The translations under genes and the position numbers were made by a program. A stretch of 64,000 nucleotides of DNA from positions 71,201,433 through 71,265,432 of the forward strand of contig JASDDO010000026.1 in assembly GCA_030015575.1 (NCBI GenBank), written 5' to 3'. Numbering within the stretch: the stretch's first letter is position 1; each line of letters opens with the position of its first letter. Below the pieces are notes generated by a model. It saw only the letters and a program-made list of their open reading frames with translations. It made no database searches and was not told the origin of the DNA. The DNA comes from Agapanthus africanus. Lineage: Eukaryota > Streptophyta > Magnoliopsida > Asparagales > Amaryllidaceae. Shown here piece after piece: positions 33,358-45,515 of this stretch.

Positions 33358-36300
33358 CTACATAGCCATTTCTGCTTGCAATGCTGCAAGTTCATCTTCT
33401 TCGGGTGTGGTTTTCTGTGGACCAAGACGAGCCGGTTGCCTCCCAGCTGGAACATTATGCACTGGAGCAGCAGGAGCCGTCGTAGCAGGCTGAAGAAGCT
33501 GTTCCTCCAATTCAGCTCCTTCCAACTCTTCAAGCTCCGCCTCCAACTCATCCTACAACCACAGAATACACATATCACATATGAAGCTGCAAAAGGAAAA
33601 GGAGGGAAAAAGAATATTATAGAAGGATGAGTACTTCATCAAAATCAGCTGCTGCGCCGATAGGAGCAGACAGTGCTTCCTGGATCTGTTTCATATTCTC
33701 GGTCTGCTCATTAATTTCATCCATAGTTTTGTCGACGTCATCAATGTTACTGCAAATACAAAATATAAAAGAAATATTCATCACTATCTCATATCAACCT
33801 CCTGAACTTGAATGGATGTAATTAGCAACTATCTAAACATGAGCACGGAAAGAGAACATAGTAGCAATTGGATACTAGATATTGTTGATGTCTCGACAGA
33901 AAGATTAAATATTTGAGGCCAAAAACAACTGTAAGATGATAAGAAGGGAACTGGTTGATTAAAAGATTTTGATTAAATTTGTAGATGGCAGGCCATAAAC
34001 AATACTGAGAATGATCCTAGAGGGGCGGGATGGTTGATAAGGAATCAGAATTGTGACAATGAATCCACAAGTTCAACACATCCAACCAATGCAAAAGGGG
34101 ATGAGACCAAACCTGCTTAGGGAAAAGGTTGGATCCAACTTAGGGAAAAGGTTGGATCCCGGTTGGATCCAACCTCATCACTCAAAAGGCAAAACTAAGA
34201 ATATGTTCACCCATGGAAACAATGATAAAAATAAATTAATAAACAAAATCAATGATAAGATAGACACCTATCATATGAATGAGCACCTGAAAATAACATA
34301 TATAAAGTAATATCGTGACTACTACTCACGTTGCTTTCTGCATGGCTTTCATTGCAGCTGCTCCAGTCCTCAATGCGTCAACAGTTTCTGTTGTAGCTTT
34401 TGCGCCTTCTAACATTATCATCTAAAATAAATTGGGGCCATCAAAATTTGAGTTTAAAAAGCAAATATCAATGGACTGACTAAGCTAGGCCTGTTATGAA
34501 ATAAGAAGATGATACTGAATACGATACCTGATCATGAATTCTCAGCTGGAAATTTCCAAGCTGCTCAACTTGCTGTTCATAAAGTCTCTTCCTCTTCAAA
34601 CATTGTATTGCAGCTAATTCAATTACAAACAAGATAACCCTAAAATATATCAATAAAAAAATAAAGAGATATGTATGCAAGAGAAAACTGCAATGCCGTG
34701 TAGATTCACAACCCACCTGCAAAATGAAGTGCTAGCATATTGGTCTACTAAAAGAAACATGCAGCTACATGCTATGTTGCACAGGTTCATTGTCGAGGAG
34801 ACGTATTCGGTATTCATATCGAATTCATACCCATATTGACTTATTTTGGACTTGTAAGGTGCTTGTGGAACTCATTTTGACACATCTTAGAATATATTAT
34901 TTTCTATATGTAAACATGTATCAATGGCCAAGAAATTCAGTATTAACAAATTATTTGTATTCTTAAGTCCTAACTTAGATTTGCTAAGATGATAACATTT
35001 TTCCATTAGCGTATGTGTTTAAACAACAAGCATTATCATGTCCAGCGAATTGTCGCTGATTTTTTGGAAAATTGTGAATCCACAAATCTGACTCGTATCA
35101 TGTACCGTGTCCCATATCCGTATAAGAATATGTGCTGCTTAGACTCCATGAATTCATTTGTACTTCACTCGGGATAAAAGTTACCGACATTTAGAACTAC
35201 AAGCAGCTGTTAATCAGATGTGGTGGATTTACTTTATATCCGTCAAATACTGGTTAATAGCATAATTCAACAGACTAGAACTCAAATTTAAAGTACGCCA
35301 TTAATAGCATTTCAGTTAGAGTTCACGATTACTGATAAACCTTCCAATAGTTGCAACTTGTGGAACTGCAAATACAAATGTCACTACAATCAGTTGACTG
35401 TATCCATTGAAAAATTAGATAAGGTATGGAATGTGTTGTACACTTGTACGCATCAGGGATGTGTCGTATGCATCCCTAAATGTGAATATAAACAAGGTAT
35501 TTTGTGAATTTGTATCAAACCTCTAAACTTTTCGTTAAAAAAAACTCTAAAAGTAATCTAACCAATCTTAACCACGTCTGTGCATGGAAGCCTAAGATAA
35601 AAGAACAAACTAATCGGCAATGTAAGTGGAGGTATGGAGGTGTGGCACAGGAGTTTGCATTTTGAGACCAGAAATAGGAGAAATACCTCTTTTGTTTTTT
35701 GCTCTGGTGAACTCCTTGGCCCTTTCAACTTCAGCAGCAGCCTTCTTCAAAAGAACACCCTCTTTTTTCTCTAGCATTTCAAGTGTCTAAAATTTCCACA
35801 TAGAAGCAGTTAGCTATTAGAATTAAAATGCTACTAATGATTTCTTGCTTCTAATATGTATGAGAATCATTCAACCATCATGGAAACGTAAAAGTCGATG
35901 GAAGCCCAAAACAGGAAATGGTGCATTGTTTAGCATGTTCATGTGCCTTCTATAAAGAAAATTATATATTAAGATCAAACTTTACTAACATATGATTGTC
36001 ATCAAGGAAGAGACAGTACATCTACATTAAATACCTCACAGCAAGTAGTTTGAACTTTGAGAAATGACTAAAAGCATATCATTTGAACGCAGGAACTAAA
36101 GATAAAATGTAATGCGAATTGCTTTCTACATTGAAAGACAGCAGGAATAGGAATGTATGACTATCTATAGTATTAGAGTAATCATGCGGAAATGTGTAGG
36201 CCTTATGGACAAATTCGTTGAACGGAGGCATAAGAATGGCAGCTGATATGTAAAACAGTGTAACTGATCTTAGTAGTAGTTGTGGACTAGATGCATGCAG

Positions 36301-39300
36301 CAACGACGATGAATAGGTAATTAGTGATGTGATTCAAACAGGAAATTAAAATGGAAGCAATGTTTAAGCCTTCCGCTTATAAGCTCACTTTAAATTCACT
36401 TCCAAGACGTTGGCATTCATGACTGTAACGACCGCAATTTTCGTTATTAAATAAAAGCCTATTTTTATTTTTAGAGCTAAATGTTATCTTGTGTGGTATT
36501 TTATTTTATTTAGATTTCCATTAAAAGAGAATTTGATTTTATAAATTTGTTTAAAAGAATTTATTTGATTTTTAAGAAACGAATTTTATTTTTGATTTTT
36601 TTAGAGATGGGATTTATTTTTTAAAAAGAAAATTTTTGGGAAGAAAATTATTATAAAAGAGAAAACAGATTATTTAGTTTTTTTAGAATCTATTTATATT
36701 TTTTCTGATATTTGAAAGTATTTTTAAATAAATAAAATGTTTTGTTATAATAAAAAAAGATTTTCAAAAAATCGAGCCCGGCCTAACACACGCCAGCACT
36801 GCCACGTTGGCGGCGGCGAACTGGAACACGCTAACGCGTGCACAAGGCGTACGGGCGACTTGGCCCTCTCAGGCGCGTCAATTGTGCGATCAATTGCCGA
36901 TCCTAAACGGGTCGGATCTGATGGTTTTGGGTCCGTTTGGGGGTAAAACCCTAATTGCTAGCTCCATTCCATATATACTCAATTTAGGGTTTCATTTTGA
37001 GGCGTCTAAAATATTTCAAAAATTCTCTAAAAAATCCCAACCGAACTAGCCTTGCTGCCCTAGGCCCGTGCCAAGTTTTATAGCATTTGGAGCTCGGCTG
37101 AAGGAGGAAAAAAATTCGGCAAGTCGATTTCTATATCGGTTTGCGCTGTCTTGTGTCTTTTTCTTCCCATTACCAGCACCTTTTCCTCTCGACTTGCACT
37201 CTCTAATGCTCTAGCATCTCTGTTTTCTCCTAACATCTCAAAATCAAGAAAAATCATGTTTGTTTAATAAAAATATTATTTTTATTGATGCATGTTAGAT
37301 TAATGCGGTTTTGTTGTATTAATTATTACCTGATCTAGTTTCCGTGTATGTTGCAAAATCTCCTGCACAGAAACTAGATCAGGTAATAATTCATACAACA
37401 AAATCGCATCAATCTAACATGCATCGATAAAAATAACATTTTCACTAAACAAAACATGATTTTTCTTGATTTGAGACGTTAAGGGGACAAACAGAGGTCC
37501 TTGAGCATGAGAGAGTGCAAGTCGAGAGGAAAAAGTGTCGGCAATGAGAAGAAAAGGAAAGACACTAACAGATAGCGCAAACCGATATAGAAATCGACTT
37601 TCCAAATTTTATTTCCTCCTTCAACCGAGCTCCAAATGCTCTGAAACATGGCAGGGACCTGGGCAGCAAATCTAGTTTGTCTCGGATTTTTTTAGAATTT
37701 TGTGAGATTGGATGAAAAACGAGCTCTAGGGTTATGATGTATATAAAAACTAGCTAAACGGGTCGGGTTTCACTCAAAAAACCGCATCCAACCCCATTAA
37801 CATCCCCGACTCGGTTCAGATTCGCCTTGCCGTCGATCTCGCGTGATCGTGCGAAAGGCCTACGTGGCAGCATCATGGCCGTCCGCGCGGCGCTCACCGC
37901 TTACACACGAACTGGAAAAGCTAATTATGTGGATAAATATCACGCTCATTGTTCCAACTAACAGCCACTATCAGTGTTTTAAAAAGTGGCAGCTTAAGCA
38001 GCCGATCATGTTTCGCTACTCTGCTTTATCCGACTTAAACGGGTGATATTGCATAACCTATTTTTATTGATGTATATACCTCATAAGTGTCATAAAGTGT
38101 ATGTGTATTGTTATTGGAGTTAGAATAACACGGTATCAATTAATACAGCATTCCATCTTTTCTCCTTTTCCATGTCTTTATTATCCGTGCTCGATTCAAT
38201 AAAGACCAGGGCTGTCAAGCTGCTCGACTTTGACACTTCAAGATTTGGGTTTCAAAACTCCAAAATTTTATGTTTATCAACTTCAAAAAATCGAGATCCG
38301 AATCGACTTCGAGCAATCCTTGAGTTTTCCATTTCGATTTCGAGTAATTTTTGAATTTCGATCTTAAAATTCCAATTCGATTTCGACTCCACCTGGTTTC
38401 GGGCTACAATCTTTTAGGCACTTTTTTAAATAAATTGTTAAGTTTTTTACAGATTTGAGCTATGATGTTGGGCAATAAAAAGCTTATAAGCGGTATAAGC
38501 TAATAAATTCTAAGAAAATTTCAATTTTGCACTGAATTATTTCAGCATTTTCTAGCAAATAGTATATTGTATAAGCAAATTTGTTAAATTTAGGCATTTG
38601 TCTGTACGTAAGGAATATAAAAATAGTTAGAACCTAATAAAAATCATTATTTATTGATAAGAAATGAAAATTGATTAAATACGATTGTTTTGATTTCTGA
38701 GCGGACGCTTAAACATTTTGGCTCCTAGGCCGCTCCACTTTTCTTTTCCATTTTTAAAACATTGACCACTATAAGTCTATGGCTGCTAGAGTGTCTATAT
38801 ATCAGTTTCAATCTCGTGTTGTTTAGGCACAGTTTTACTGTCTTGTTTTAAGGGTATAAAGTACATCAATATGTTCCTCATTATATGATTGCACATATGT
38901 TAAAGTTGATAAATTGGGTACTGAAATTGTAAATATGGAAAAAGATCTTCTAGGATGCTATTATTGCTTCGCAAAACCTTTTCTATGAGTTTTTTTTAAA
39001 AGGATATTAGTAGGATTTTAGCCTCTCGTATAAAATTTTGCATCCTTGCTCTACCTTATGCATTAAATACAATAGTTATTACATTTGTTTGCCACTACAT
39101 TTCCAATTATAACAAATGACAAATGGACTGATATATGATAATTTGATATGATATGTGATATAGCCTATTTGCTAAACTTTGACCCAACAAATAGTTGTTT
39201 AATAGTTTGGCTTGAATTGTTGCTGATTGTGTTTATTACACTACAATACACAATACTTGAACCGCCTTTAGCTATTATATGACTACATTATTTGAAATAT

Positions 39301-40639
39301 TGCTTCCAATAGCCAATTACGATGATCAACAGTTCCCAACCTTCACTTTGCCTTCGTTAATAAGCTGATAAAATATTTGTACTAGCACAACCACCTTAGG
39401 CTGATCTAGATCCTTGGAAGCCTCGAATTAATTTGGAACATTGCTTCCATTAATCGAGTCTGATGATCGATAGTTCCTAACCCTTAATGATAAATCGATA
39501 ATCACTTTGCCTTGATAGAAAATTTTATTAGCACAACAATCTTAGGCTGATCTACAACACTAGAAATCTTACTATGATTTGAGAAATTGCATTCAGTAGC
39601 CAGATGTGGATTAACTGTCTCCGGCCCTTTATACTTAATCAGTAATCTTAGTCCCTTCATTGTAAGCTTATTGAAAATATGTGTCAACATAACCAATTTC
39701 TTCACAACTATGGCACCTGGAGAGCATCGAAGTTGATGAATGAAATGGTTACTAAAAACCCAAATTTAACTCGCCTGACATATGGAAAGCACAAAGGTTG
39801 ACCATGTTAGAATATAAAATATATTCTCTCAACCCTCATCATAACTTCAGAGTTTTGGTATAGTGAAAGGAACATTTCACATGATATCACAGGAACCAGG
39901 CTCGATTTTCACCGGGCGCATATTAAATGCGGTTTTATTTAAATTAAAAATACCGCTGTGCAAAAGCCCAGGTTTCGGCTCAAAGGGCCTTTGACCTGCG
40001 GGAGCGTGTTAGAATATAAAATATACCCTCTCAACCCTCATCATAACTTCGGAGTTTTGGTGTAGTGGAAGGGACATTTCGCATACCATATAAACGGTCA
40101 TACACAGTTACCTAAATGAAACACAACTAACATATGAGATTGGAGGATAACATTTCAGAATCCTAATCAAAAGCTGAAGATTCTGATGTTAACAATTAAT
40201 TGATGGTTAGATTCTAAGGTCAAATTATTACCTTTTTCATCTATTATATATATTTATTAGTAGGTATTTGTGTTGCAAAAAGTTTTGATCTTTAGATAGC
40301 ATCTAAAGGAAACATATTTATGTAAGATGGACAAGTAGAAAAGGAATCAACAGCTAATTTGAATTCAACCCCGTGATGATGATTCGTAAACTGAGAAGTT
40401 ACAGAATTAGATACAACCATATTGTCATACAGTTCCCAAATGCAGAAATAAGAAATGCGGTAAACTTTTTCACTACTTTAATCTGCTAATTACCATGTCA
40501 ATCACAATGATGAAAGTAAACAAATCTTTTAAGCACAAAAACATCAAGAATCAATTACCTCGTTCAACTTGTCGAGGGTCGACAAAGCATCAGTCTGCTC
40601 CTTTGGCTTCCCAAAAAGCCTACCAAACACGCCCGACAT
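33358..40639 (-). CDS. VPS32: Vacuolar protein sorting-associated protein 32 (SNF7/CHMP4), ESCRT-III subunit
   Basis: VPS32/SNF7 polymerises on endosomal membranes and drives inward budding of multivesicular bodies. Six coding exons, minus strand: 40559-40639, 35687-35786, 34528-34613, 34330-34421, 33635-33749, 33358-33552. All introns are GT-AG, phases agree, and the 669 bases give 222 residues, the usual length. The protein begins MSGVFGRLFGKPKEQ. It has the basic helical core (LKKAAAEVERAKEFTRAKNK, IQCLKRKRLYEQQVEQLG), an acidic helix (LEAELEELEGAELEEQ), a Pro/Ala linker and the C-terminal EEDELAALQAEMAM, typical of the SNF7 tail. A further intron (40651-40805) lies in the 5' UTR. Intron 1 (35787-40558) is swollen by repeats. 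The identification is firm; which paralogue it is remains open. Confidence 0.95.
36424..38050. mobile_element. LTR-derived inverted-repeat insertion in VPS32 intron 1
   Basis: It starts TGTAACGACC like the family-B solo LTR (TGTAACGACT). A GC-rich part (36780-36900), a TATA-like CATATATACTC and the arm 37046-37342 follow. The arm is then repeated in reverse complement (37370-37677), and similarity continues outward to a second TATATAAAA near 37740 and a GC-rich part near 37800-37900. Two LTR-like pieces are therefore head to head. The right outer limit is uncertain. Confidence 0.55.
37046..37677. repeat. Foldback: two inverted arms of about 300 bp with a 27-base loop
   Basis: TTATTACCTGATCTAGTTTC (ending at 37342) and its exact reverse complement (from 37370) flank a 27-base loop. 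Pairing continues outward for about 300 bp at roughly 85-90% identity by eye, to CTAGCCTTGCTGCCC on the left and GGGCAGCAAATCTAG on the right. Confidence 0.9.
38051..39790. other. Rest of VPS32 intron 1, no gene seen
   Basis: AT-rich sequence. A segment at 38215-38400 repeats TTCGA-rich words (ATTTCGATTTCGAGT). No coding or structured RNA feature is supported. Confidence 0.5.
39808..40100. repeat. Direct repeat of a SINE-like segment in VPS32 intron 1
   Basis: TTAGAATATAAAATAT...CTCTCAACCCTCATCATAACTTC and (A/G)GAGTTTTGGT(A/G)TAGTG occur at 39808 and again at 40008. The spacer holds GGAACCAGGCTCGATTTTCACC, resembling a pol III B-box region, and a statement-like GC-richer stretch (CCGGGCGC). 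It may be a SINE or a small retroelement with duplicated ends. Confidence 0.5.
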
Positions 40640-41040
40640 CTCTCCCAACACTATTTGGAGCAAAGGGGAAGAAAAAATCAAAACTCAAATCCCCAATCCA
40701 AACCCTAACCCTAAACGAAACAAACGATTCAATAATTAACATCTCGACGATTCAATTCAATTCATTCAACGTAACAGATGAGAAGAAAATAAAAGGAATA
40801 ATTACCTGAATCGATGGATCGATTGATCTGTGTGATCTCAGAGAAAGGATCAGTTGTTGTTTAGAGAGAGAGGATTTGAAGAGATCGCGGAGAATCTTAG
40901 AGGGGAAGGGTTTGGATCTTGAATTCTCCCCAATGATGATGTTGATTAGTGGAAATAATCGACGCGAGGAAGAAAGTGATCAGCTAAAAGAAGGACGACG
41001 CTGAGTCGGATGTCAATGGCGACAGATTAGCGCGTTTCTT
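40640..41040 (-). promoter_or_regulatory. VPS32 5' UTR, leader intron and promoter region
   Basis: Upstream of the ATG (40639) a leader intron runs from a GT donor at 40805 to an AG acceptor at 40651. Before it lies a CT-rich leader (CCTCTCTCTCTAAACAACAAC), typical of plant 5' UTRs, extending to about 40930. The transcription start and a TATA box cannot be placed with confidence. Confidence 0.6.
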
Positions 41041-41825
41041 TATTTATTTTTCAGTTTTTATTACTGTCTCGTATTTAACTAAAAAAATTTGAAAGGGTAA
41101 ATAATCTAACATAAATTTTTTTTAGATTACAAAATCAAAACATAGCATGACAAGTTTTTAGGATGTGCTTGCACCGAGCTATAGAGAATTCTATGATTTA
41201 TTAATTTAACTAAGTGCATAAAATAATAAAGAAATGGCAAGTTAATTACGTGTATTGTATTTGTAAAATAATAATAACGTGGTATTTAATTACGTGCATT
41301 ATATATAAAACGATGGTATTTTTTGTTTGATTTCTCTAAAAAATTAAGAAGCCAAGTTACCAATCAATTTCAAAATTAAATAATCCATTTAATTTTTGCC
41401 TTATAACAACATAGATAGAGAAATCAAAATGAGAGTTTACTATTTTTATCTCAAAATGAGAGTGTCTCTAAATTGAAATTGTTTGGAGTAATAGGTCAAA
41501 TGAAAAACTATCATAATTGGGAATCATATCAAAACTTTTCAAATAAATACTTAATAACCAATCAAATAATAGAGCATAAGATGCATAAGATTTTTACATA
41601 ATAAAATCAACAAATCAACAAATCTCTTTATTCCTAAGATCTTATCAGCTTTAGTTAAGTGCAATAAGGTTGCTAAAATGCTAGTGGCCTTAGTTTAGAC
41701 CCGTCCTTAAAACATAAACGGAAAACAAAATTGCATATAGCAAATGTATAGTAAATAGATTTCGGTGAATTTTGTAAGGTTTTTTTTTTTGAAATAGGGT
41801 AGTTTTTATTTAAAATTATTAAAAT
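41041..41825. other. AT-rich intergenic, no gene seen
   Basis: Nothing coding or structured is recognised. Confidence 0.5.
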
Positions 41826-41897
41826 GGGGGGTGGGGGGTTGATTTTAAATTGTAAAAATAGGATGGTTTGGAGGGACCCCACCCCACCCCCAATTTA
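41826..41897. repeat. G-run and C-run inverted pair
   Basis: AAAATGGGGGGTGGGGGGTTG (about 41822-41840) and the reverse complement of ACCCCACCCCACCCCCAATT (41876-41895) are alike, so the two can pair. Each strand also has G runs able to form a quadruplex. They sit at the outer edge of the left dyad cluster. Confidence 0.55.
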
Positions 41898-41900
41898 GAG

Positions 41901-42022
41901 TGCGGGTTCCTAGAACCTGCCCCCTATATTAGAACCCGCCCTCTCCATATTTCTATGGAGGGCGGGTTCCCAGAACCCGCCCTCTCCTATATGAAGGAAA
42001 GGGCGGGTTCTGGGAACCCGCC
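41901..42022. repeat. Left cluster of 27-bp dyads (3 copies plus a half site)
   Basis: Consensus GAGGGCGGGTTC-N3-GAACCCGCCCTC. Copies are centred at about 41912 (imperfect), 41971 (perfect 12-bp arms, 41958-41984) and 42012 (9-bp arms). A half site GAACCCGCCCTC lies at 41932-41943. They lie just beyond the 3' end of the PMD gene, and the same dyad recurs seven times beyond its 5' end. Confidence 0.92.
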
Positions 42023-42252
42023 GTATTTTTTTTAAATAAAATTGTTTTATTTAAAGCAAAATTCGAAAAAATTAAATAAAGAAAAATTCGAAAAAATTAT
42101 AAAATTGTTTTATATGAATGTGGTGTACAAAATGAATCCGTCAAATTTAAAATACAAAAAAATCCTATCTGTTTGTAAAATGTAAATTCTATCTCGACGG
42201 TCAAATTTATAATATCAAAATGAATCCGTCAAATTGACAATACAAAAAAATC

Positions 42253-44854
42253 CTATCTGTTTGTAAATTGTAAATAACTATCGTTTTCCCTTTCCCTTAT
42301 GAAATCCGAGGAGGCTTGACATAAGCCTATGCCTGTTGGGATGACTGAAGGACCCACCCGTTTCTTGGGTAGATGGCGGCGGCGGCGTCTGCTCTTCTGC
42401 TTCGGTTTCAGTTTCAGCTTCGTCTTCAGCAGCGTTTTGGACATGCTGTTGTTCCGTAAATCCTGAATGTGGGACAGGTATCGGATATGTGTTGCCTCCC
42501 AACAACTGTACGTAGGACGATAAATCTGTCTCCCAACTGGGCAGTTGTAGCGAAGAACCTGTCCCGGTTTCAAGAGGCTGCTGTTGCACAAAACCTGGGC
42601 CTCATGGCTGCGCAAATCCTGACCCCCCAAGGTGGTTGTTGCGTAAAACCCGACCCCCAAGACAGTCGTTCTGCAAAACTTGACCCCCAAGACTGGTGTT
42701 GTTGCGCGAAACCGGTCCCCCAAAACTGTTGTTCCTCCGGTTGTTGCTTTTGTCCGGTATACCAGGGTTGCTGCTGACGGTATGGTGATCCAAACCACTG
42801 ATCCTGTTGCGCTGGATCTCCGTGATGCTGCGGCTCTTGTGCCGGCTCATGCTGCTGCTCCGATGCCGGTTCATACTGCTGCTCCGGTGCCGGCTCATAC
42901 TGCTGCTCTGGTGCCGGCGATAAATGTGGAAGAATATTATATGAACCGAATATACCACCAATAAATTGGTCTACATTTGAAAATAGAGCATGAGTTTCCG
43001 GACCAGCATCAGTCGGTATTGGACCATGCACCATTGATTGTATATGATGCAACCCACGAGCCTGTCGTTACATTAGAAATAAGAAATAACTATTGACTCA
43101 TACCACCGGATGTTAAAAAGTAATACAATCTAAAGAATTCAACTTACCAAATCTCGTTCCACATGGCCTCTAGGCTCGTACCGCACGATATTTGGGAAGT
43201 TGTTAGGGGGAGCAGAAAGATATCTTATGGTGGCACGCTTATACTACTGTAGATATGCTTCGGTAGCGTCGGCGGCTGTTTGGTCACCTATTTGCTGTAA
43301 GGCAATATTACACTGCCTATTCTCCCATCTCAGCAGATATTGATGATGATGCTCTCTCCAATCATGCTCCGCCTTTCCTCCTCGCATGTCTCCCTCTATT
43401 GTCATAGGCGAAGGCGGCGGGACAGGAATATGTTACGATCTATTAAACTGTCGCAACCCCCAGTCCGGTAGGTGCATGACAATGATATTAATGCAGAGGA
43501 GTGGGCATCGAGCCCACCAAACCGGCTCTCCTTCGATACAGATGCCGGGTAATCTTTGCAGACGATCTGCTGTATATGGCGTCCACGTGAACTGCGCAAA
43601 TAACATAATACAAAAATTGCGATAAAGGTATTTCAAAATTTTAAAACAAACTTAATTACCTAAGTTATGGTTACCTGAGTCTCCTCCATGCGATCCAACT
43701 CATCTCTATAGTACCTAAGTACTCAACGAGGAGACTTATACGATTTCTTGCCATTCCACCAAGAGCCGAGCGGCTTTCCAGGGGTATCCAAGGCAGTTAT
43801 TTTAACTTGATCCGGTCTTCCCAAACACATATGCTCTCATGACCAAATCCATAAATAAAGTGTCAGATGATAAGAGAAAAAACCAATATTTGGATTTTCA
43901 AATTTCTAGCTGTGAAAAATAAGGAATTTACCTGAAGTAATGTAATGCAGCCACAAATTTTATTCTTCGTTGGAGCACATGCATTATCGAGTTCCTTGTA
44001 AAGAAAGGCCAGGACCCCTGCTCCCCAAGCATATTGGCCACACACATCAAAGTCCGTAAGGAAGACAAGGTATAACGGATTGACATGCATTGCCGATTGG
44101 TCCGGCATCAACCAAGAGCCGATCATGTACAGAATATAGGCACGTGCATGTCTATCCAAGACTTCATCGGTGGCTTCATCAGGGATATTAGTAAATGTAT
44201 CTTTCAGCCAGTTTAAACTGATCTTATACCCCTTACTATAGCTCCCGGTACCTTATATTAGCATTTTTTGTGAAATATTAAAGCTAGAAATAATGTACAA
44301 AATGTCCATGCAATATGTACACTAAAAAGGGGAAACAAAATGAATTTTTTTACCTGTCCGAGAGTAGACTCGGCATATGTATCCCAGTATGGATGGTCGG
44401 TATCTGGACCAACAATTTTTCCTCCGACCAATCCAAGCCCATTGACCCGTAAACCGAGTAAGAGGCCAATATCCTGGAGTGTGATAGTGGCATCACCCCA
44501 TCTTAGATGAAAAGTATGGGTCTCTTTTCTCCAGCGCTCAACTAGAGAGGTAATGAGGGTGTGGTCGATTTGGATATGACGAAGTAATGAAGCTTCATAA
44601 AATCCGGCCCTTCGAATCCGCTCGGTTATTCGCTGGTCGGTAACTATCCACTTGTCAGAACTATGGGTGACGACGGTGAGATTATCTCCATCCTGCAAAA
44701 TTAAATAATGTTATTTTCAACTATTAGAATTAAAAGAAAGGGGTAATTAAAAAAATTAATAAGTTTTGAATCTTTCCTCTCCGTGTAATATATTAAAAGA
44801 TATATGTTCGTTTTGATCAACGAGCAGAGATTTTTCGAATGGTTGATTCTCCAT
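42253..44854 (-). pseudogene. Plant mobile domain (PMD) gene, decayed
   Basis: PMD proteins (MAIN/MAIL1 and transposon-linked relatives) act in silencing and genome stability; many copies belong to mobile elements. Likely minus-strand exons: start at 44854 (MENQPFEKSLLVDQNEHIS), 44354-44692 (ITERIRRAGFYEASLLRH, LVERWRKETHTFHL, GDATITLQDIGLLLGL, all PMD hallmarks), 43932-44251 (RHARAYILYMIGSWLMPDQ), 43675-43830 (HMCLGRPDQVKIT), 43148-43591 (WTPYTADRLQRLPG) and 42253-43061. The last encodes Gln-rich repeats (PAPEQQYEPAPEQQ; WGSGFTQQPPWG). Lesions are no usable donor after exon 1, a phase break into exon 3, four in-frame stops and a frameshift near 42580. Each stop can be explained by a single C-to-T or G-to-A change. 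It is bracketed by dyad clusters, which suggests a mobile unit. Confidence 0.85.
42600..42760 (-). repeat. Minisatellite in the last PMD exon
   Basis: A unit of about 33-36 bp (core AAACC(C/T)GACCCCCAAGAC on the plus strand) occurs about four times and encodes repeated WG-G-F-QQ peptides on the minus strand. Confidence 0.8.
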
Positions 44855-44950
44855 TAAGACAATTTTGATATTTTAGATATGAGAAGGGACTTTGGACAGA
44901 GTTAATTTAACAAAAACCACATTGAAGAGGGCGGGGTTTTATAGGGAAAG
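44855..44950 (-). promoter_or_regulatory. PMD gene leader region and degenerate half site
   Basis: Sequence between the first ATG and the right dyad cluster. GAGGGCGGGGTTTT at 44927-44940 is a half dyad. No clear TATA box is visible on the minus strand. Confidence 0.4.
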
Positions 44951-45477
44951 GAGGGCGGGTTCCTGGAACCCGCCCTCTTCAATGCTTAGTGTTATCACAT
45001 CAGTTTTGTCACATCAGTTTTTTATTGTTTAGTATTATATCAATTCCCGGGATTGTCAAGTCAAATCATTTTGTTATTGTTTTGTATTTTTATCAGAACG
45101 AAGAGGGTGGGTTCTTAGAACCCGTCCTCTTCAATAATTAAATGAGGGCGTGTTCCAGGAACCCGCTCTCACTCCTGTTGGCGATTCCCGGGCACTATAG
45201 TGTTAAGTCAAATCAGTATTTTTATCAGAACAAAGAGGGCGGGTTCTAAGAACCCACCCTCTTCAATAATTAAATGAGCGCGTGTTCCAGGTACCCGCCC
45301 TCATATTTGTTGGATTCCCGGGCACTATAGCGTCAAGTCAAATCAGTTGTATTATAGTGTCTTGTCACATCAGTTTTTTATTGTTTTGTATTTTTATCAG
45401 AACGAAGAGGGCGGGTTCTACTTAGAACCCGCCTTCTTCAATAATTAAATGAGAGCGTGTTCCAGGTACCCGCCCTC
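44951..45477. repeat. Right cluster of 27-bp dyads (7 copies) in tandem units
   Basis: Copies: 44951-44977 (perfect 12-bp arms), 45103-45129, 45144-45170, 45235-45261, 45276-45302, 45407-45436 (6-base centre) and 45451-45477. From 45103 on they come in pairs whose centres are 41-43 bp apart, each pair within a tandem unit that also contains TTCAATAATTAAATGAG and TTTTTATCAGAAC. The second dyad of each pair is a variant (GCGTGTTCCAG). The cluster separates the minus-strand PMD gene from a plus-strand TATA box. Confidence 0.93.
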
Positions 45478-45515
45478 ATATTATGTATTACAGTAATTAA
45501 ATGCCGACGTGTTCC

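Noticed and set aside
37046-37677. A microRNA precursor
   Set aside because: The stem of about 300 bp is far longer than a typical plant pri-miRNA stem with one defined product, and the arms are LTR-like. An siRNA-producing inverted repeat is the better description.
41901-45477. CRISPR array interpretation of the repeated 27-bp palindromes
   Set aside because: This is a plant nuclear genome; spacing is irregular, no cas genes are present, and the sequences between repeats are themselves repeated.
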